Shown: positions 52,801 through 61,939 of the stretch, in pieces
Numbering within the stretch: the stretch's first letter is position 1
How the letters are laid out: each line of letters starts with the position of its first letter
Source of the DNA: Leptolyngbya sp. NIES-3755
GTDB taxonomy: Bacteria > Cyanobacteriota > Cyanobacteriia > Leptolyngbyales > Leptolyngbyaceae
Assembly (NCBI GenBank): GCA_001548435.1
Contig: AP017308.1
Location: 2,861,030-2,925,029 of the forward strand
Direction: 5' to 3'
Length of the DNA: 64,000 bases
Translations under genes and position numbers: made by a program
Notes under the pieces: model-generated
What the model saw: only the letters and a program-made list of their open reading frames with translations
What the model was told of the DNA's origin: nothing
The model's database searches: none

Positions 52801-55181
52801 GGGTTAAACCCCTCAAAGAAGATGCTGAAATTTTCATGGAAGGGTATCAGGCGGGTTTAGAGTCTGGTGAGCTTCAATTCGCGGGCTACAATGTTGCTCA
52901 TCAGACGATCAATCTATTCTACCAAGGAGCTGACTTAGATTCTCTACAAGACAAGCTTCTCGACTATCTAGCGTTTACGGAACAAACACAAAACCAGCTT
53001 GCAAAAGATATGCTGCTTGCTTGTCAGCTCATTTTTCACAGCTTACAAGAAGGTAATGGGAGACAATGCAAGTTTGAAACGAAGAAACTCAGCGAACCTG
53101 AGTATTTAGCAGCGTGTGAGGAACGATCTAGTTTTGCTGCGATCGGCTTTTTCAAGATTCTCAAAGCTCAAATCTTGTATCTATACGGTTATCTTGAGAA
53201 TGCTCATCAGTCGATTGAGGAAGCAAGGCAACTTCTTAACTATCTTCCAGGCTGTATCTCGCTTGCTGAGTTTAATTTTTACGACTCGTTAATTTTGGTT
53301 TCACTGTATCCAGATGCTAGTGAATCTCAAAAAATTAAATATTGGCAGCAGATCAAGATGAATCAACAGCAGATGCAGATTTGGTCAGCGAGTTGCCCAG
53401 AGAATTTTCGGCATCAATATTTGTTAGTCGAAGCAGAAATCGCTCGATCGCAGAATGATTTAATGAGCGCGATCGACCTCTACGATGAAGCGATCGCACT
53501 TGCGAAAACGAACGGATTTGTGCAGGATGCGGCATTAGCAAATGAGCGAGTGGCTAAGTTTTGGATCGCTAAAGGAAAAGAGAAGCTTGCTCAAGTCTAT
53601 TGGAGTGAGGCATACCGTCTCTATCAATCTTGGGGAGCCTCTACTAAACTTGCAAATCTAGAACAGTGCTATCCTCAACTTCTAGTGTTAGGGCGGTCGA
53701 TCGTTGAGCCATCCCATATCGCAGATGAAACCTTATCGATTACGCATATTTCTTCAACCAGTACTAGCAGCACCCAGGTTCTCGACCTCAGCACCATTCT
53801 AAAAGCATCTCAAGCAATTTCTCAGGAGATTCAACTCGATAGACTGCTCGAAAGTCTGCTAAAAGTGATCTTGGAAAGTGCTGGAGCAGAGCAGGGAGCA
53901 ATTCTTTTACCAGAAGATGATCATTGGAACATTGCGGTTCAAGGAAATAGCGATCGCACCAATGTCACACTCCAGCCGCTCACTGAGGAAATGCTGTCTG
54001 TGTCGATCGTTCAATATGCGGCTCGCACCCGACAGAGGCTAGTTATTCATGATGCGACCAAAGAGTCAATTTGTGCGGCTGATCCCTATGTATTAGCACA
54101 TCAACCCCGATCAATTCTCTGCTTTCCGATTTCTCACAAGAGCGAACTATCAGGGATTATCTACTTAGAAAATCGGCAAACAACAGAAGCATTTAGTCGC
54201 GATCGCTTAAAAGTTCTGTCCCTGCTTTCTACTCAGATTGCCATCTCTCTCGAAAACGCCACCCTTTACCAAACCCTGCAAGCTTCCGAAGCTCGCGAAC
54301 GCGATCGTGCTGAGCAGCTAGAACAATCTCTTCAAGATCTTCAAACCACGCAAGCGCAACTGATCCAAACTGAAAAGATTTCGAGCTTGGGTCAACTTGT
54401 CGCAGGTGTCGCCCATGAAGTCAACAATCCCGTTGGCTTTATTGCAGGAAATCTGAATCATACAAAGCAGGCAGTTGAAGATCTAATTGGGTTAATTCAG
54501 TTGTATCGTAAAGCCTTCCCTCAACCTGGACAAGAGATTGAGAACGAAATTGATGCGATCGAGTTGGACTTTTTAATCAAAGACGTACCTCAAATGATTA
54601 GCTCGATGAAATTAGGGACAGATCGAATTAAAGAAATTATGCAATCGCTACGAAACTACTCCCGTGTAGATGGCAGCGAAAAACAGCTAGCAGATTTGCA
54701 CAAAGGAATTGATTCGACCCTGATGATTCTCTCGCACCGCTTGAAAGCAACTCCTGAGCATCCGGCTATTCAAGTGATCAAAGAATATGGTGAACTACCT
54801 GAAATTCCTTGCTTCGCAGGTCAATTAAACCAGGTGTTTATGAATCTAATTGCCAATGCGATCGATGCTCTAGAAGAAGCAAATCAAGGCAAGAGCTATT
54901 CAGAACTAGAAGCTAAACCCAATTGCATTATGATCCGCACCAGCATCGAAAACAACGATGCCATGATTCGGATTAAAGACAATGGAAGTGGGATGCCGCC
55001 TGAAGTTCAACAGCGAATCTTTGAAGCCTTTTTCACGACAAAACCGGAAGGCAAAGGAACAGGGTTGGGGCTTCCCATCTGCTATCAAATTGTCTGTGAG
55101 AAGCATGGAGGACAGTTGAGCCTGGTATCAGCGATCGGTGAAGGCACAGAATTTATGATTCAAATTCCAATAGATTTTTGA
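49812..55181 (+). CDS. Giant Ser/Thr kinase-AAA ATPase-GAF-histidine kinase
   Basis: A 1789-residue multi-domain sensor. Residues 5-265 form a protein-kinase domain (HKDLKPANLL near 127, DFSIAS). Residues 285-600 hold an AAA/STAND-type ATPase with Walker A GYSGIGKSS (about 328-336) and a Walker B-like VIFLDDLQWAD. A long helical TPR-like region follows (about 600-1310). A GAF domain lies at about 1335-1490. A coiled coil leads to the histidine kinase with HEVNNPVGFIAG (His near 1533) and an HATPase with KDNGSGMP and GTGLGLPI. This is the HstK-type architecture of heterocystous and other filamentous cyanobacteria. It joins Ser/Thr and His phosphorylation in one chain. No partner regulator is adjacent. 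Confidence 0.92.
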   Translation: MVMLPGYEVVEKIYESSKTLVYRGFRADDQKPVIIKALKNQYPMPKEIAVFRKQYSLANHLGILGIVRPYSLENYENQWALILEDFGATSLRDYCKTHSLDLKAFLSIAIQTAQILAELHRNRIIHKDLKPANLLINPTTGQIKITDFSIASILPKENQTLISPNGLEGTLPYMSPEQTGRMNRGIDYRSDFYSLGVTFYQLLTKQLPFISNDPLELVHCHLAKQPIPPSELDSAIPVPLSNIIMKLMAKMAEDRYQSATGLLHDLEICQQQFQLHNTIEAFALAQQDYCDRLSIPEKLYGREAEVNQLLTAFDRVAQSGFSEFLLVSGYSGIGKSSLVQEVYKPIVQRRGYFIAGKFDQLQRNVPYSAIASAFGSLVQQLLTESEPQLRQWREKLAIALGSNGQVILDVIPELEQVIGKQPEITALNPTEAQHRFNRVFQNFIRVFCQPEHPLVIFLDDLQWADSATLRLIKLLLTDSQAHHLFLIGAFRDNEVNATHPLTLLLEDLQSQAVPIHQVTLKPLSSAHVTQLISDTLRTPEVSPLVDLLMRKTDGNPFFINEFLKTLYQNELLWFDFYKNSWQWNLREIKTLNITDNVVKLLVDRLRKLPDATQQVIQFAACIGNRFDLKTLSIVLQSSTLETTAQALSIAVQQGLIVPLSALEIVQSETTEPILVSDRYKFLHDRVQQAAYALTDDREKQAVHLQIGKLLYANATQSESSDQLFELVGHLNLGQALITQSDEKTQLAHLNVQAAIRAKQAAAYSVAQECLIHAQNCLAETAWSEHYELMFALHREQAEIEYLLGSFEQSERLIEMTLKQAKTALEKAEIYQLLIVLYTMQGKYQAAIETGRTALSFFDIDIPNLEVHKAFENELAIAKTQLAQQKIPALLDQPEMVIPEKRAAAKLLTTLGSPTYFSNHDLWLISVMKLVNLSLKHGVLSESTYGYSEYGLILGSMLGDYQAGYEFGQLSLKISERFNNQAEKCKGCLVVGGSVNHWVKPLKEDAEIFMEGYQAGLESGELQFAGYNVAHQTINLFYQGADLDSLQDKLLDYLAFTEQTQNQLAKDMLLACQLIFHSLQEGNGRQCKFETKKLSEPEYLAACEERSSFAAIGFFKILKAQILYLYGYLENAHQSIEEARQLLNYLPGCISLAEFNFYDSLILVSLYPDASESQKIKYWQQIKMNQQQMQIWSASCPENFRHQYLLVEAEIARSQNDLMSAIDLYDEAIALAKTNGFVQDAALANERVAKFWIAKGKEKLAQVYWSEAYRLYQSWGASTKLANLEQCYPQLLVLGRSIVEPSHIADETLSITHISSTSTSSTQVLDLSTILKASQAISQEIQLDRLLESLLKVILESAGAEQGAILLPEDDHWNIAVQGNSDRTNVTLQPLTEEMLSVSIVQYAARTRQRLVIHDATKESICAADPYVLAHQPRSILCFPISHKSELSGIIYLENRQTTEAFSRDRLKVLSLLSTQIAISLENATLYQTLQASEARERDRAEQLEQSLQDLQTTQAQLIQTEKISSLGQLVAGVAHEVNNPVGFIAGNLNHTKQAVEDLIGLIQLYRKAFPQPGQEIENEIDAIELDFLIKDVPQMISSMKLGTDRIKEIMQSLRNYSRVDGSEKQLADLHKGIDSTLMILSHRLKATPEHPAIQVIKEYGELPEIPCFAGQLNQVFMNLIANAIDALEEANQGKSYSELEAKPNCIMIRTSIENNDAMIRIKDNGSGMPPEVQQRIFEAFFTTKPEGKGTGLGLPICYQIVCEKHGGQLSLVSAIGEGTEFMIQIPIDF

Positions 55182-55211
55182 TGCTTGCCATTGTTAAATA
55201 ACAGACCAAAT

Positions 55212-55433
55212 TCAGTTTCTCATAATGTCTAACTGGACGTTTAGAGCAATTTCTTGCACCACATATTTTGTAGGCTTTATTTGCCTAAAGTCTCGATTAC
55301 GCTGGTCAAACAACTTCATAGCACCATCAAAACTCTTGACCAACGATTCCGATAGATTGCGAACTGTGAGCAGTCTAGCAATGTTGAAAGCCACAAGCAG
55401 TTTAATGCACCAGTTGTCGATATCGAGCTTCAA
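55212..55433 (-). CDS. Small helical hypothetical protein or fragment
   Basis: A 73-residue frame that starts inside the 3' end of the DUF1206 gene (32-bp overlap). It reads plausibly as protein (IKLLVAFNIARLLTVRNLSE, DGAMKLFDQRNRDFRQIKPT). It is not a known family. It may be a remnant of a longer gene or a small coupled gene. The gap 55182-55401 otherwise holds nothing. Confidence 0.3.
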   Translation of the reverse strand: MKLDIDNWCIKLLVAFNIARLLTVRNLSESLVKSFDGAMKLFDQRNRDFRQIKPTKYVVQEIALNVQLDIMRN

Positions 55434-56247
55434 TTAACGAAAAAATGCTGTAGGCAATCAAGCCCAGCGAGACAATTCCTAGAAGCCAGGGACCAAAGGA
55501 CTGTTGTGATAGAACTGCTAATGCCTCGCCTAATCCTTTGACTTCACTAGCATTAGAATAGAGAGCCGCTAGAATGACAAACAAACCAATGATACTAAAC
55601 ACCACCCCTCGCGATGCAATTCCAAACTGTCCAAGTCGTTTTGCCCAAGTACGCTCGGTGGAATTCATCTGATTCAGCTTGAAATGTCGCTGAAACTTGG
55701 CAGTATAGGCTTGATAGAAATAAGACAACCCGACTCCCAGAACAATTAAACCAGCTAGACCCACCAGCCATTGTCCAAAGGGTTGCGCCAGCAAGCGAGC
55801 AGTCCAATCCTGTGAGGCATTCCCACCAGAACTCCCAGTGCCCAGAATGAGTTGAATCGCGGTCAATGCTAACCCTGAATACGCGATCGCACTAATCAAA
55901 TAGCCGATGCGTTGCGCGATTCGCTTTGCTCCAGTTGCGCGACCTGTGCCTTCTGGATCAAGAACAGCTTGAACCAATCGCCAGAGCACATAGCCAACAA
56001 TCCCGATCGCGACTAAGCTCAACAACAACTTGCCGAAAGGTTGCGTGACGATTTCTTGTAGTGCGCCACTCGTATCAGTTGTTCTGCCTCCGATCCCAAT
56101 TGCGGCTTGAGCGGCAAGTAATCCCACCACAAAATACACAATGCCTTTCGCTGCATACCCAAGTCGTGCTAGTTTCTCAAAAGCAGGATGAGCAGCCGTT
56201 TGCTGAATGGGTTGGCGGATCTCTGGAGGCAGATCAGGTCGTGTCAT
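55402..56247 (-). CDS. DUF1206 family membrane protein
   Basis: A 281-residue protein made of three repeats of a two-helix unit. Each unit starts with a short amphipathic segment of the type LARLGYAAKGIVYFVVGLLA (at 26-45, also RIAQRIGYLISAIAYSGLAL and RLGQFGIASRGVVFSIIGLF), the DUF1206 signature. The function is unknown. The start at 56247 is chosen because the preceding in-frame 19 residues are not family-like. The gene is divergent from the FecCD permease operon, with about 309 bp in between. Confidence 0.85.
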   Translation of the reverse strand: MTRPDLPPEIRQPIQQTAAHPAFEKLARLGYAAKGIVYFVVGLLAAQAAIGIGGRTTDTSGALQEIVTQPFGKLLLSLVAIGIVGYVLWRLVQAVLDPEGTGRATGAKRIAQRIGYLISAIAYSGLALTAIQLILGTGSSGGNASQDWTARLLAQPFGQWLVGLAGLIVLGVGLSYFYQAYTAKFQRHFKLNQMNSTERTWAKRLGQFGIASRGVVFSIIGLFVILAALYSNASEVKGLGEALAVLSQQSFGPWLLGIVSLGLIAYSIFSLIEARYRQLVH

Positions 56248-56556
56248 TGGTTTTAGCAAAGAAAATTGTGCTAATACCATCACCTTTTTTCCAGCAGAAG
56301 TCATCCCTCGAAATAAGTAACCATCATAGCCACAGGTGAGAAATTTTCATGAGTGTTCCGATCTATATCTAGCATCGGTCTGTGGAAGCTCTGGCGGGAG
56401 CACTCGCTCAACATGGAACTTATACCAAATTTTGGCAGGTTCAGTCTGGAATGATCTGACGATCGTAATTTATCAGGCGATATTCTCGTAGACCATTTCT
56501 CTTGCAAATAATGGCATATAATTGGGATTTATTCGCATTAAGAGCTTTCTTTCGCG
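56248..56556. promoter_or_regulatory. Divergent intergenic region upstream of the iron-uptake permease operon
   Basis: About 309 bp between the DUF1206 gene and the first permease. Near the permease end (56506-56545) are four AT-rich motifs repeated every 10 bp (AAATAAT, ATATAATT, ATTTATT, ATTAAG), which look like a degenerate Fur-type binding region or a promoter with -10 elements. No gene that I can support. Confidence 0.35.
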
Positions 56557-57576
56557 ATGAATTCAACACGACCTAGATCCGTCAAATCTCCTATCTCACT
56601 GGCATTCGGGCTGGGTTTGAGCGCGATCGTCCTGCTAATCGTTCTAATTTACAGTGTCACGCTGGGCGCAAGAGACATTCCCCTGCCGACGATTCTCGGA
56701 TCGTTTACGACCTTTGATCATTCATTCGATCATCTGGTCATTCAGACGTTGAGGTTGCCACGATCGCTAATCGCTATGTCTGTCGGTGCAGCTCTCGCGG
56801 TTTCAGGCGCATTGATGCAAGGACTCACTCGCAATCCCCTTGCAGAAACTGGGATCTTAGGCATTGAAGCAGGAGGCGCTCTCGCGGTTGTGATGAGCTT
56901 GTTCCTTTTTGGAAGTTCCTCGTTGACTGTTTATGCAGGAGTCGCATTTTTAGGAGCCGCGATCGCGGCTGTTCTCGTTTACCTTCTAGGAACATTGGGA
57001 CGCGGTGGCGCAACGCCTTTAAATTTGACAGTTGCAGGGGCAGCGATGTCTGCACTAATTTCTTCGATTACGACTGCAATTCTCATTGTGAGTCAGCGCA
57101 CGTTTGAAGAAATCCGCTTTTGGTTGGCGGGATCGCTAGCAGGGCGGGATTTTAGCTTGTTCTTGCAGGTTTTACCGTTTCTTGTTGCTGGATTGCTGAT
57201 TGCCTTCTTACTCGGTCGGCAAATTACAACGATTAGTTTAGGGGAAGAGGTGGCGACGAGTTTAGGACAGCAGACTCTTTGGATTAAGATCTTGACGGCA
57301 ATTAGCATTGTTTTACTGGCAGGAAGTTCGGTTGCGATCGCAGGACCAATTGGATTTATTGGCTTAGTCGTCCCTCACATGGTTAGATTTTTTATCAAGA
57401 CAGACTATCGCTGGATTTTGCCTTATTCAGCCGTACTGGGTGCAATTCTATTGCTCGTATCTGATATTGCTGCGCGGGTGCTATTGAAACCGCAAGAACT
57501 CCCGGTTGGTGTGATGACAGCCATTGTAGGCGCACCGTTCTTTGTCTATCTTGCGAAAACAAAGGTGAAAAAATGA
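56557..57576 (+). CDS. FecCD-family iron-siderophore ABC permease 1
   Basis: A 339-residue permease with about nine membrane helices. Family marks: LVIQTLRLPRSLIAMSVGAA, GALMQGLTRNPLAETGILGI, the Arg/Glu coupling segment in LGEEVATSLGQQT, and IAGPIGFIGLVVPHMVRFF. FecCD/BtuC permeases import Fe-siderophore, heme or cobalamin complexes from the periplasm. The stop overlaps the next start in an ATGA. It acts as a heterodimer with permease 2, fuelled by the ATPase gene downstream. Confidence 0.93.
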   Translation: MNSTRPRSVKSPISLAFGLGLSAIVLLIVLIYSVTLGARDIPLPTILGSFTTFDHSFDHLVIQTLRLPRSLIAMSVGAALAVSGALMQGLTRNPLAETGILGIEAGGALAVVMSLFLFGSSSLTVYAGVAFLGAAIAAVLVYLLGTLGRGGATPLNLTVAGAAMSALISSITTAILIVSQRTFEEIRFWLAGSLAGRDFSLFLQVLPFLVAGLLIAFLLGRQITTISLGEEVATSLGQQTLWIKILTAISIVLLAGSSVAIAGPIGFIGLVVPHMVRFFIKTDYRWILPYSAVLGAILLLVSDIAARVLLKPQELPVGVMTAIVGAPFFVYLAKTKVKK

Positions 57577-58604
57577 GCGATTGGATTTCTCCGGTGCTTT
57601 CTTTTCGGCTCGATCGACGAGTGTTATCGATCGCGGCTTTACTACTGGCGCTTGGATTTGCGGCAATTGTTCTAAATGTGGGGCGGGGAGAATACCCGAT
57701 CGCAGTTCTCAACATTGTCAAAACCTTGTTTGGTATTGATACAGGGAATCCGGATCATGCCTTTGTGATTCACACCTTGCGCTTCCCTCGAACGCTGGTA
57801 GCTTTCATGGTTGGGATTGCGCTCTCGATTTCAGGAACGATCTTTCAAGGTTTAACTCGTAATCCACTGGCTGACCCTAGCATCATTGGCATCAATACTG
57901 GAGCAAGTTTGGCAGCCGTTTCGGTGATTGTTTTGTTTCCAGATGCACCCGTTTATGCACTTCCGTTTTCTGCGTTTGCGGGGGCGGCATTGATGGCGGC
58001 ATTAATTTATGGATTGGCTTGGAATGGTGGAAGTTCGCCGATTCTCTTAATTTTGATGGGAATTGGACTCTCTGCGATCGCGAGTGCTTTCACCAGTTTA
58101 TTGATTACCTTTGGTTCGATTTACGATGTGAGTCAAGCATTAGTCTGGTTAGCAGGCAGTGTTTATGGACGGACTTGGGAGCAAGTTGTTTCATTACTTC
58201 CCTGGCTGGTTATCTTTGTACCTGCTGCATTTGGGTTAGCTCGGCATCTGAATATTTTGAACTTAGGGGAAGACATTGCGAAAGGATTAGGGAGTCGAGT
58301 GGAATGGCAGCGAGGATTGCTAGTGATTGTTGCAGTAGGGTTAGCAGGATCAGCGGTGGCAACGGCTGGAACGATCGGCTTTGTTGGATTGATCGCGCCT
58401 CATGTGGGACGGCAGTTAGTCGGTAATCGGCATGAAGGATTACTTCCGATTTCGGCGTTAATTGGGGGTGTGTTAGTGGTGTTAGCTGATTTTATCGGAA
58501 GAACAATGTTTGCACCGATCGAGCTTCCTTGTGGAGTGGTGACGGCTGTAATCGGTGCGCCGTTTTTTCTCTATCTACTCATCCGCGATCGACATTCCAA
58601 ATAG
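57573..58604 (+). CDS. FecCD-family iron-siderophore ABC permease 2
   Basis: A 343-residue permease of the same family. Conserved stretches: VIHTLRFPRTLVAFMVGIAL, GTIFQGLTRNPLADPSIIGI, LNLGEDIAKGLGSRVEWQ, and GTIGFVGLIAPHVGRQLVGN. The ATGA overlap with permease 1 shows coupling. It is followed by a 210-bp gap before the ATPase gene, longer than the other spacings. The gap contains a weak hairpin (58613-58645), so the ATPase may have an additional promoter. Confidence 0.93.
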   Translation: MSDWISPVLSFRLDRRVLSIAALLLALGFAAIVLNVGRGEYPIAVLNIVKTLFGIDTGNPDHAFVIHTLRFPRTLVAFMVGIALSISGTIFQGLTRNPLADPSIIGINTGASLAAVSVIVLFPDAPVYALPFSAFAGAALMAALIYGLAWNGGSSPILLILMGIGLSAIASAFTSLLITFGSIYDVSQALVWLAGSVYGRTWEQVVSLLPWLVIFVPAAFGLARHLNILNLGEDIAKGLGSRVEWQRGLLVIVAVGLAGSAVATAGTIGFVGLIAPHVGRQLVGNRHEGLLPISALIGGVLVVLADFIGRTMFAPIELPCGVVTAVIGAPFFLYLLIRDRHSK

Positions 58605-58814
58605 TTGTTCTTCCTCTTCGTCTGGCGAAAACGTGAGAGAAGAGGGAATGCAGTCAAAAACGCGGATTCTAGCGACTTAGGAATCTTTTTCCAACTGAAT
58701 CCGCCCTTGGTGCAATTTAGTTTCAATAAGTCAATGAGATCAAGGCAAATCTCGACAGGATGTGAGAACTCTGATTTAATCAACACTTAATGGAGTTTAT
58801 TGACAAATATTATC

Positions 58815-59621
58815 ATGTCTTTATCCGCAGCACTCACCGCTCAAAATCTCACACTTGGCTACGACGGAACCTCGATCGTTCAAGATTTGACTCTAGCAAT
58901 TCCACCTGGAAAAATCACCGCTTTAGTCGGGGCAAACGGCTGTGGAAAATCAACACTCTTACGCGGATTAGCCAGGTTACTAAAACCTGTAAGCGGAGCA
59001 GTGTATTTGGACAGCAAATCGATTTTTAGTCGATCGACCAAAGAAGTTGCACAACAATTAGGACTCCTGCCGCAAAATCCGATCGCGCCTGAAGGATTGA
59101 CGGTCAAGGATTTAGTCGCTCAGGGACGATATCCCTATCAAAACTGGTTGCAACAATGGTCTACTCAAGATCAAAGGATTGTGCAAAGAGCATTAGAGAT
59201 TACTGATCTAGTAGAATTTGGCGATCGCGCTTTAGATACGCTCTCCGGTGGACAACGCCAACGAGCTTGGATTGCAATGGCGCTCGCACAAGATACCGAA
59301 ATTCTTTTACTGGATGAACCGACAACCTTTCTAGACCTCGCGCATCAAATTGAAGTTTTAGATTTGCTCTATGACCTAAATCAGCAGCAGAGAAGAACGA
59401 TCGTGATGGTACTGCACGATCTGAATCAGGCTTGTCGCTATGCCGATTATTTGGTCGCGGTCAAGGATGGGAAAGTGTTTGCAGCAGGTAATCCCCAATC
59501 GGTAATGACTGAGAAGTTTGTGCAAGCTGTATTTAACTTAGAGTGTCGAGTGTTTCCAGATCCGATCGCAGGCACACCCATGTGCATTCCCATTAGTCAG
59601 AAAGCGCGGGAACAGCAATAA
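58815..59621 (+). CDS. Iron-siderophore ABC importer ATPase (FecE/FepC type)
   Basis: A 268-residue ATPase. Walker [12 protein letters not shown] loop LGLLPQNP, signature [10 protein letters not shown], Walker [13 protein letters not shown], and the switch His in [15 protein letters not shown]. The ATG at 58815 is preferred over a TTG at 58800. It supplies energy to the two FecCD permeases. No periplasmic binding protein gene was found in the window, so the substrate is not defined; iron-siderophore is likeliest given TonB/ExbBD nearby. The 3' end overlaps the antisense FecCD remnant by 84 bp. Confidence 0.93.
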   Translation: MSLSAALTAQNLTLGYDGTSIVQDLTLAIPPGKITALVGANGCGKSTLLRGLARLLKPVSGAVYLDSKSIFSRSTKEVAQQLGLLPQNPIAPEGLTVKDLVAQGRYPYQNWLQQWSTQDQRIVQRALEITDLVEFGDRALDTLSGGQRQRAWIAMALAQDTEILLLDEPTTFLDLAHQIEVLDLLYDLNQQQRRTIVMVLHDLNQACRYADYLVAVKDGKVFAAGNPQSVMTEKFVQAVFNLECRVFPDPIAGTPMCIPISQKAREQQ

Positions 59622-59939
59622 TGTGCAGATGGTCGTAATAACAACGACTGCGACCAGTCCCGCACCTGAAGAAATCCCTAACACAAAGGAATCTGCCAAA
59701 CTGTTCCGCAGCATCGCTTGGAGCATCGCACCAGAAAGCCCTAGAGATGCCCCAACTAGCACTCCTGCAACAATTCGAGGAATTCTCAAGTCCCAAATGA
59801 TTGTTTGATGAGTCGCATCACCCCGCTTGAGTAAAGCTTGCCAGACTTCTACTAGGCTCAGCGATACTGAACCTTTAGATAAGGCAAGAATCATTAGGTC
59901 AAAAAGCGCGATCGCAAGTCCGATAGAGAGAATCAGCGA
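59538..59939 (-). pseudogene. Remnant of a third FecCD permease
   Basis: On the minus strand the frame is open from 59939 with SLILSIGLAIALFDLMILAL, then WDLRIPRIVAGVLVGASLGL, SGAMLQAMLRNSLADSFVLG, ISSGAGL, the first 100 or so residues of a FecCD permease. The homology ends near 59622, after which the frame runs antisense through the end of the ATPase gene. A TGA (59940-59942) lies just before the first family residues. Two-thirds of the gene are missing. The ATPase-permease operon may have displaced or replaced it. Confidence 0.7.
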
Positions 59940-59997
59940 TCATGAGTTGGAAACAGAATAGTGCTTCAAGGAAGTCTAGAGTAACAATAGAATTCTG

Positions 59998-60042
59998 ATT
60001 TCAACAGAAGCCAAAGTACAGTCATTTGACCTCTGTTGAAAT
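59998..60042 (-). terminator. Hairpin terminator after tonB
   Basis: Perfect 11-bp arms ATTTCAACAGA (59998-60008) and TCTGTTGAAAT (60032-60042) with a 23-nt loop, 12 bp past the tonB stop. No T run on the minus strand. Confidence 0.55.
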
Positions 60043-60053
60043 GTTGTAACAGC

Positions 60054-61667
60054 TTAGGGCGTAGCAGGGGGAGATTCAGCAGGTGCAGGCTCTGGTGGAG
60101 GCGCGGCAGGTTCGGGTGCTGGTGCAACAGGTTCCGGTGCAGGCTCTGGTGGAGGCGCTTCTGGTGGCGCAACGGGTTCTGGCGCGGGTTCGGGTGCTGG
60201 TGCAGCAGGTTCGGGTGCAGGCTCTGGCGGTGCTTCTGGAGTTGGTGCAACGGGTTCTGGCGGGGGCGCAGGAGTTGGTGCAGGCTCCGGTGGTGGTGGG
60301 GTGGTTGGTGCAGGAGACGATGGCGAACTTTGAGGCGGTGTAGTAGGTTCAGTCGCAGCAGCAGGTGGTTTTTGCTGTTGGGCTTCGCGTTGGATGCGTT
60401 CTTGCTCTAGGCGTTCTTGTGCGGCTCGTTCGGCTTCACGGGCTGCCCGTTCTTGTTCTTCTTGGCGACGACGATCGGCATTTTGACGCTGAAAATCGGA
60501 ACCTTCTTGCTCAGAAGTTACCCGGATTCGTTGACCTTGGAAACCACTTTCTGAGGATTCGTATCTGCGCCGCCGGATGGCTTCTTCAGCTTTGCGATCG
60601 ACTTCGGCATTCCCGCTCGATGTTCTCAACCGCACGTTGGTTACATTACCGTCTTTATCCACATCGAAATCGAACCGTGCTGAACCCTCTGCACCTAGAT
60701 AGTCGTCTAAGTTGCAGTTATCTTTGCACCGGGGACGATTACGGCGCGATCGAGCAGGCTGATCCGATGACTCACGCGGCGGAGCTTCACGAATGGCAGT
60801 GGTTTGGGGAGATGGACTCGGTTTTCCTTGTTGTCCGGAGCCTGTGCTGTTTCCGGTTCCGTTTCCAGTTCCATTACCAATCCCGTTTCCGGTTCCACGA
60901 TTTCCGATGCCGTCACCCGTTCCGTTGCCAGAACCATTTCCCGTACCATTTCCGGTTCCGGTGCTGGTTCCAGGCGTTTGTGCATTATTTGACTGAGCCG
61001 CAACTGCGCTGTTTGCAGATGCAGGATTAGTTTGTCCAGGCTGGGGGCTGGTTTGGGCAGTGGGTGTTGTGGATGGATTGGGTGAAGGGGTTGGATTGGG
61101 TGAAGGGCTGGGCGTTGGGGTCGGACTTGGTGAAGGGCTAGGACTTGGTGAAGGGCTAGGACTTGGTGTGGGATCAGGGGTGGGACTAGGGGTTGGCGTG
61201 GGACTCGGTGAAGGGCTGGGAGTCGGGGCTGGAGTAGGTGGAATTTGTTCTGCGATTTCTGGTTCTGCAATCTCTGGTTCTGGAACGGGTTCGATCGCAG
61301 ATTCGGGAGGAGCTTGTGCGATCGCAACCGCATCCGGTGGAGGAGGAGCGCTGGGATTCGGATTAAACAGCGCAAATTGCTCACTGCCGCCACCGCTGCC
61401 ACCTGCGTCAGTTGCAGACTCATTTTCAGGAGGTGGTTCGTCGGGCTGATCTTCTGCAATAATTTCGATTTCTTCTTCGGCAACAGTTGGTTGCGTGAGC
61501 GGCTTCCAGAGCAGAAAGAACAAAGGGATCAGGAGCAAATGCAGCGCGATCGCTCCTGTGAAACTGAAGGGCAAAAACCGTTTCAGACGCGCAGTTTCTT
61601 TCTTCCGTTGCTCGACGACTTCTGGAACGAAACTCATGATTTGTTGATAATTAGTTGCATCAGACAT
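60054..61667 (-). CDS. tonB: TonB-type energy transducer with long proline-rich regions and C-terminal extension
   Basis: A 537-residue protein from the ATG at 61667. A cytoplasmic N terminus (about 1-30) precedes one membrane helix (about 31-54, [19 protein letters not shown]) with the conserved His. An acidic then very Pro/Ser/Thr-rich periplasmic spanner follows (about 65-210), then a Gly/Asn/Thr repeat stretch (about 225-280) and a TonB C-terminal domain (about 325-395: [40 protein letters not shown]). Unusually, a charged coiled coil (about 400-450) and a further 95-residue Pro/Glu/Ala repeat tail follow the TonB domain. It couples to the ExbB-ExbD genes encoded divergently and passes proton-motive energy to outer-membrane receptors. 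Confidence 0.82.
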   Translation of the reverse strand: MSDATNYQQIMSFVPEVVEQRKKETARLKRFLPFSFTGAIALHLLLIPLFFLLWKPLTQPTVAEEEIEIIAEDQPDEPPPENESATDAGGSGGGSEQFALFNPNPSAPPPPDAVAIAQAPPESAIEPVPEPEIAEPEIAEQIPPTPAPTPSPSPSPTPTPSPTPDPTPSPSPSPSPSPSPSPTPTPSPSPNPTPSPNPSTTPTAQTSPQPGQTNPASANSAVAAQSNNAQTPGTSTGTGNGTGNGSGNGTGDGIGNRGTGNGIGNGTGNGTGNSTGSGQQGKPSPSPQTTAIREAPPRESSDQPARSRRNRPRCKDNCNLDDYLGAEGSARFDFDVDKDGNVTNVRLRTSSGNAEVDRKAEEAIRRRRYESSESGFQGQRIRVTSEQEGSDFQRQNADRRRQEEQERAAREAERAAQERLEQERIQREAQQQKPPAAATEPTTPPQSSPSSPAPTTPPPPEPAPTPAPPPEPVAPTPEAPPEPAPEPAAPAPEPAPEPVAPPEAPPPEPAPEPVAPAPEPAAPPPEPAPAESPPATP

Positions 61668-61939
61668 CTTTATTACGCTAATGGTCGATCGAATATCTGT
61701 CAATGGATCAAGTTGAATTGAAGCGAGTAGAACTTATCTGAATTAGTGCTCATCCGCTAACCCTAAGCGAAATGTCGATTTGAAGAAGGTTATGGATTTT
61801 TACATCGCTAAATTCTTAGAAATACTTGACAGTGATTTGCATTAGTTTTACGCTGCATTAATCTGTTGTCTTGTCGCCCCAACGCAAGAAACTATAGACA
61901 AAATTTAAACGGTTACAGAAGCAAGCTGGAGTAGATGGA

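Noticed and set aside
60365-61030. Long plus-strand frames opposite the tonB repeats, including a 221-codon frame
   Set aside because: They are the complement of Pro/Gly/Gln-rich repeat DNA (poly-Arg/Trp/Leu content) and are explained by repeat composition.
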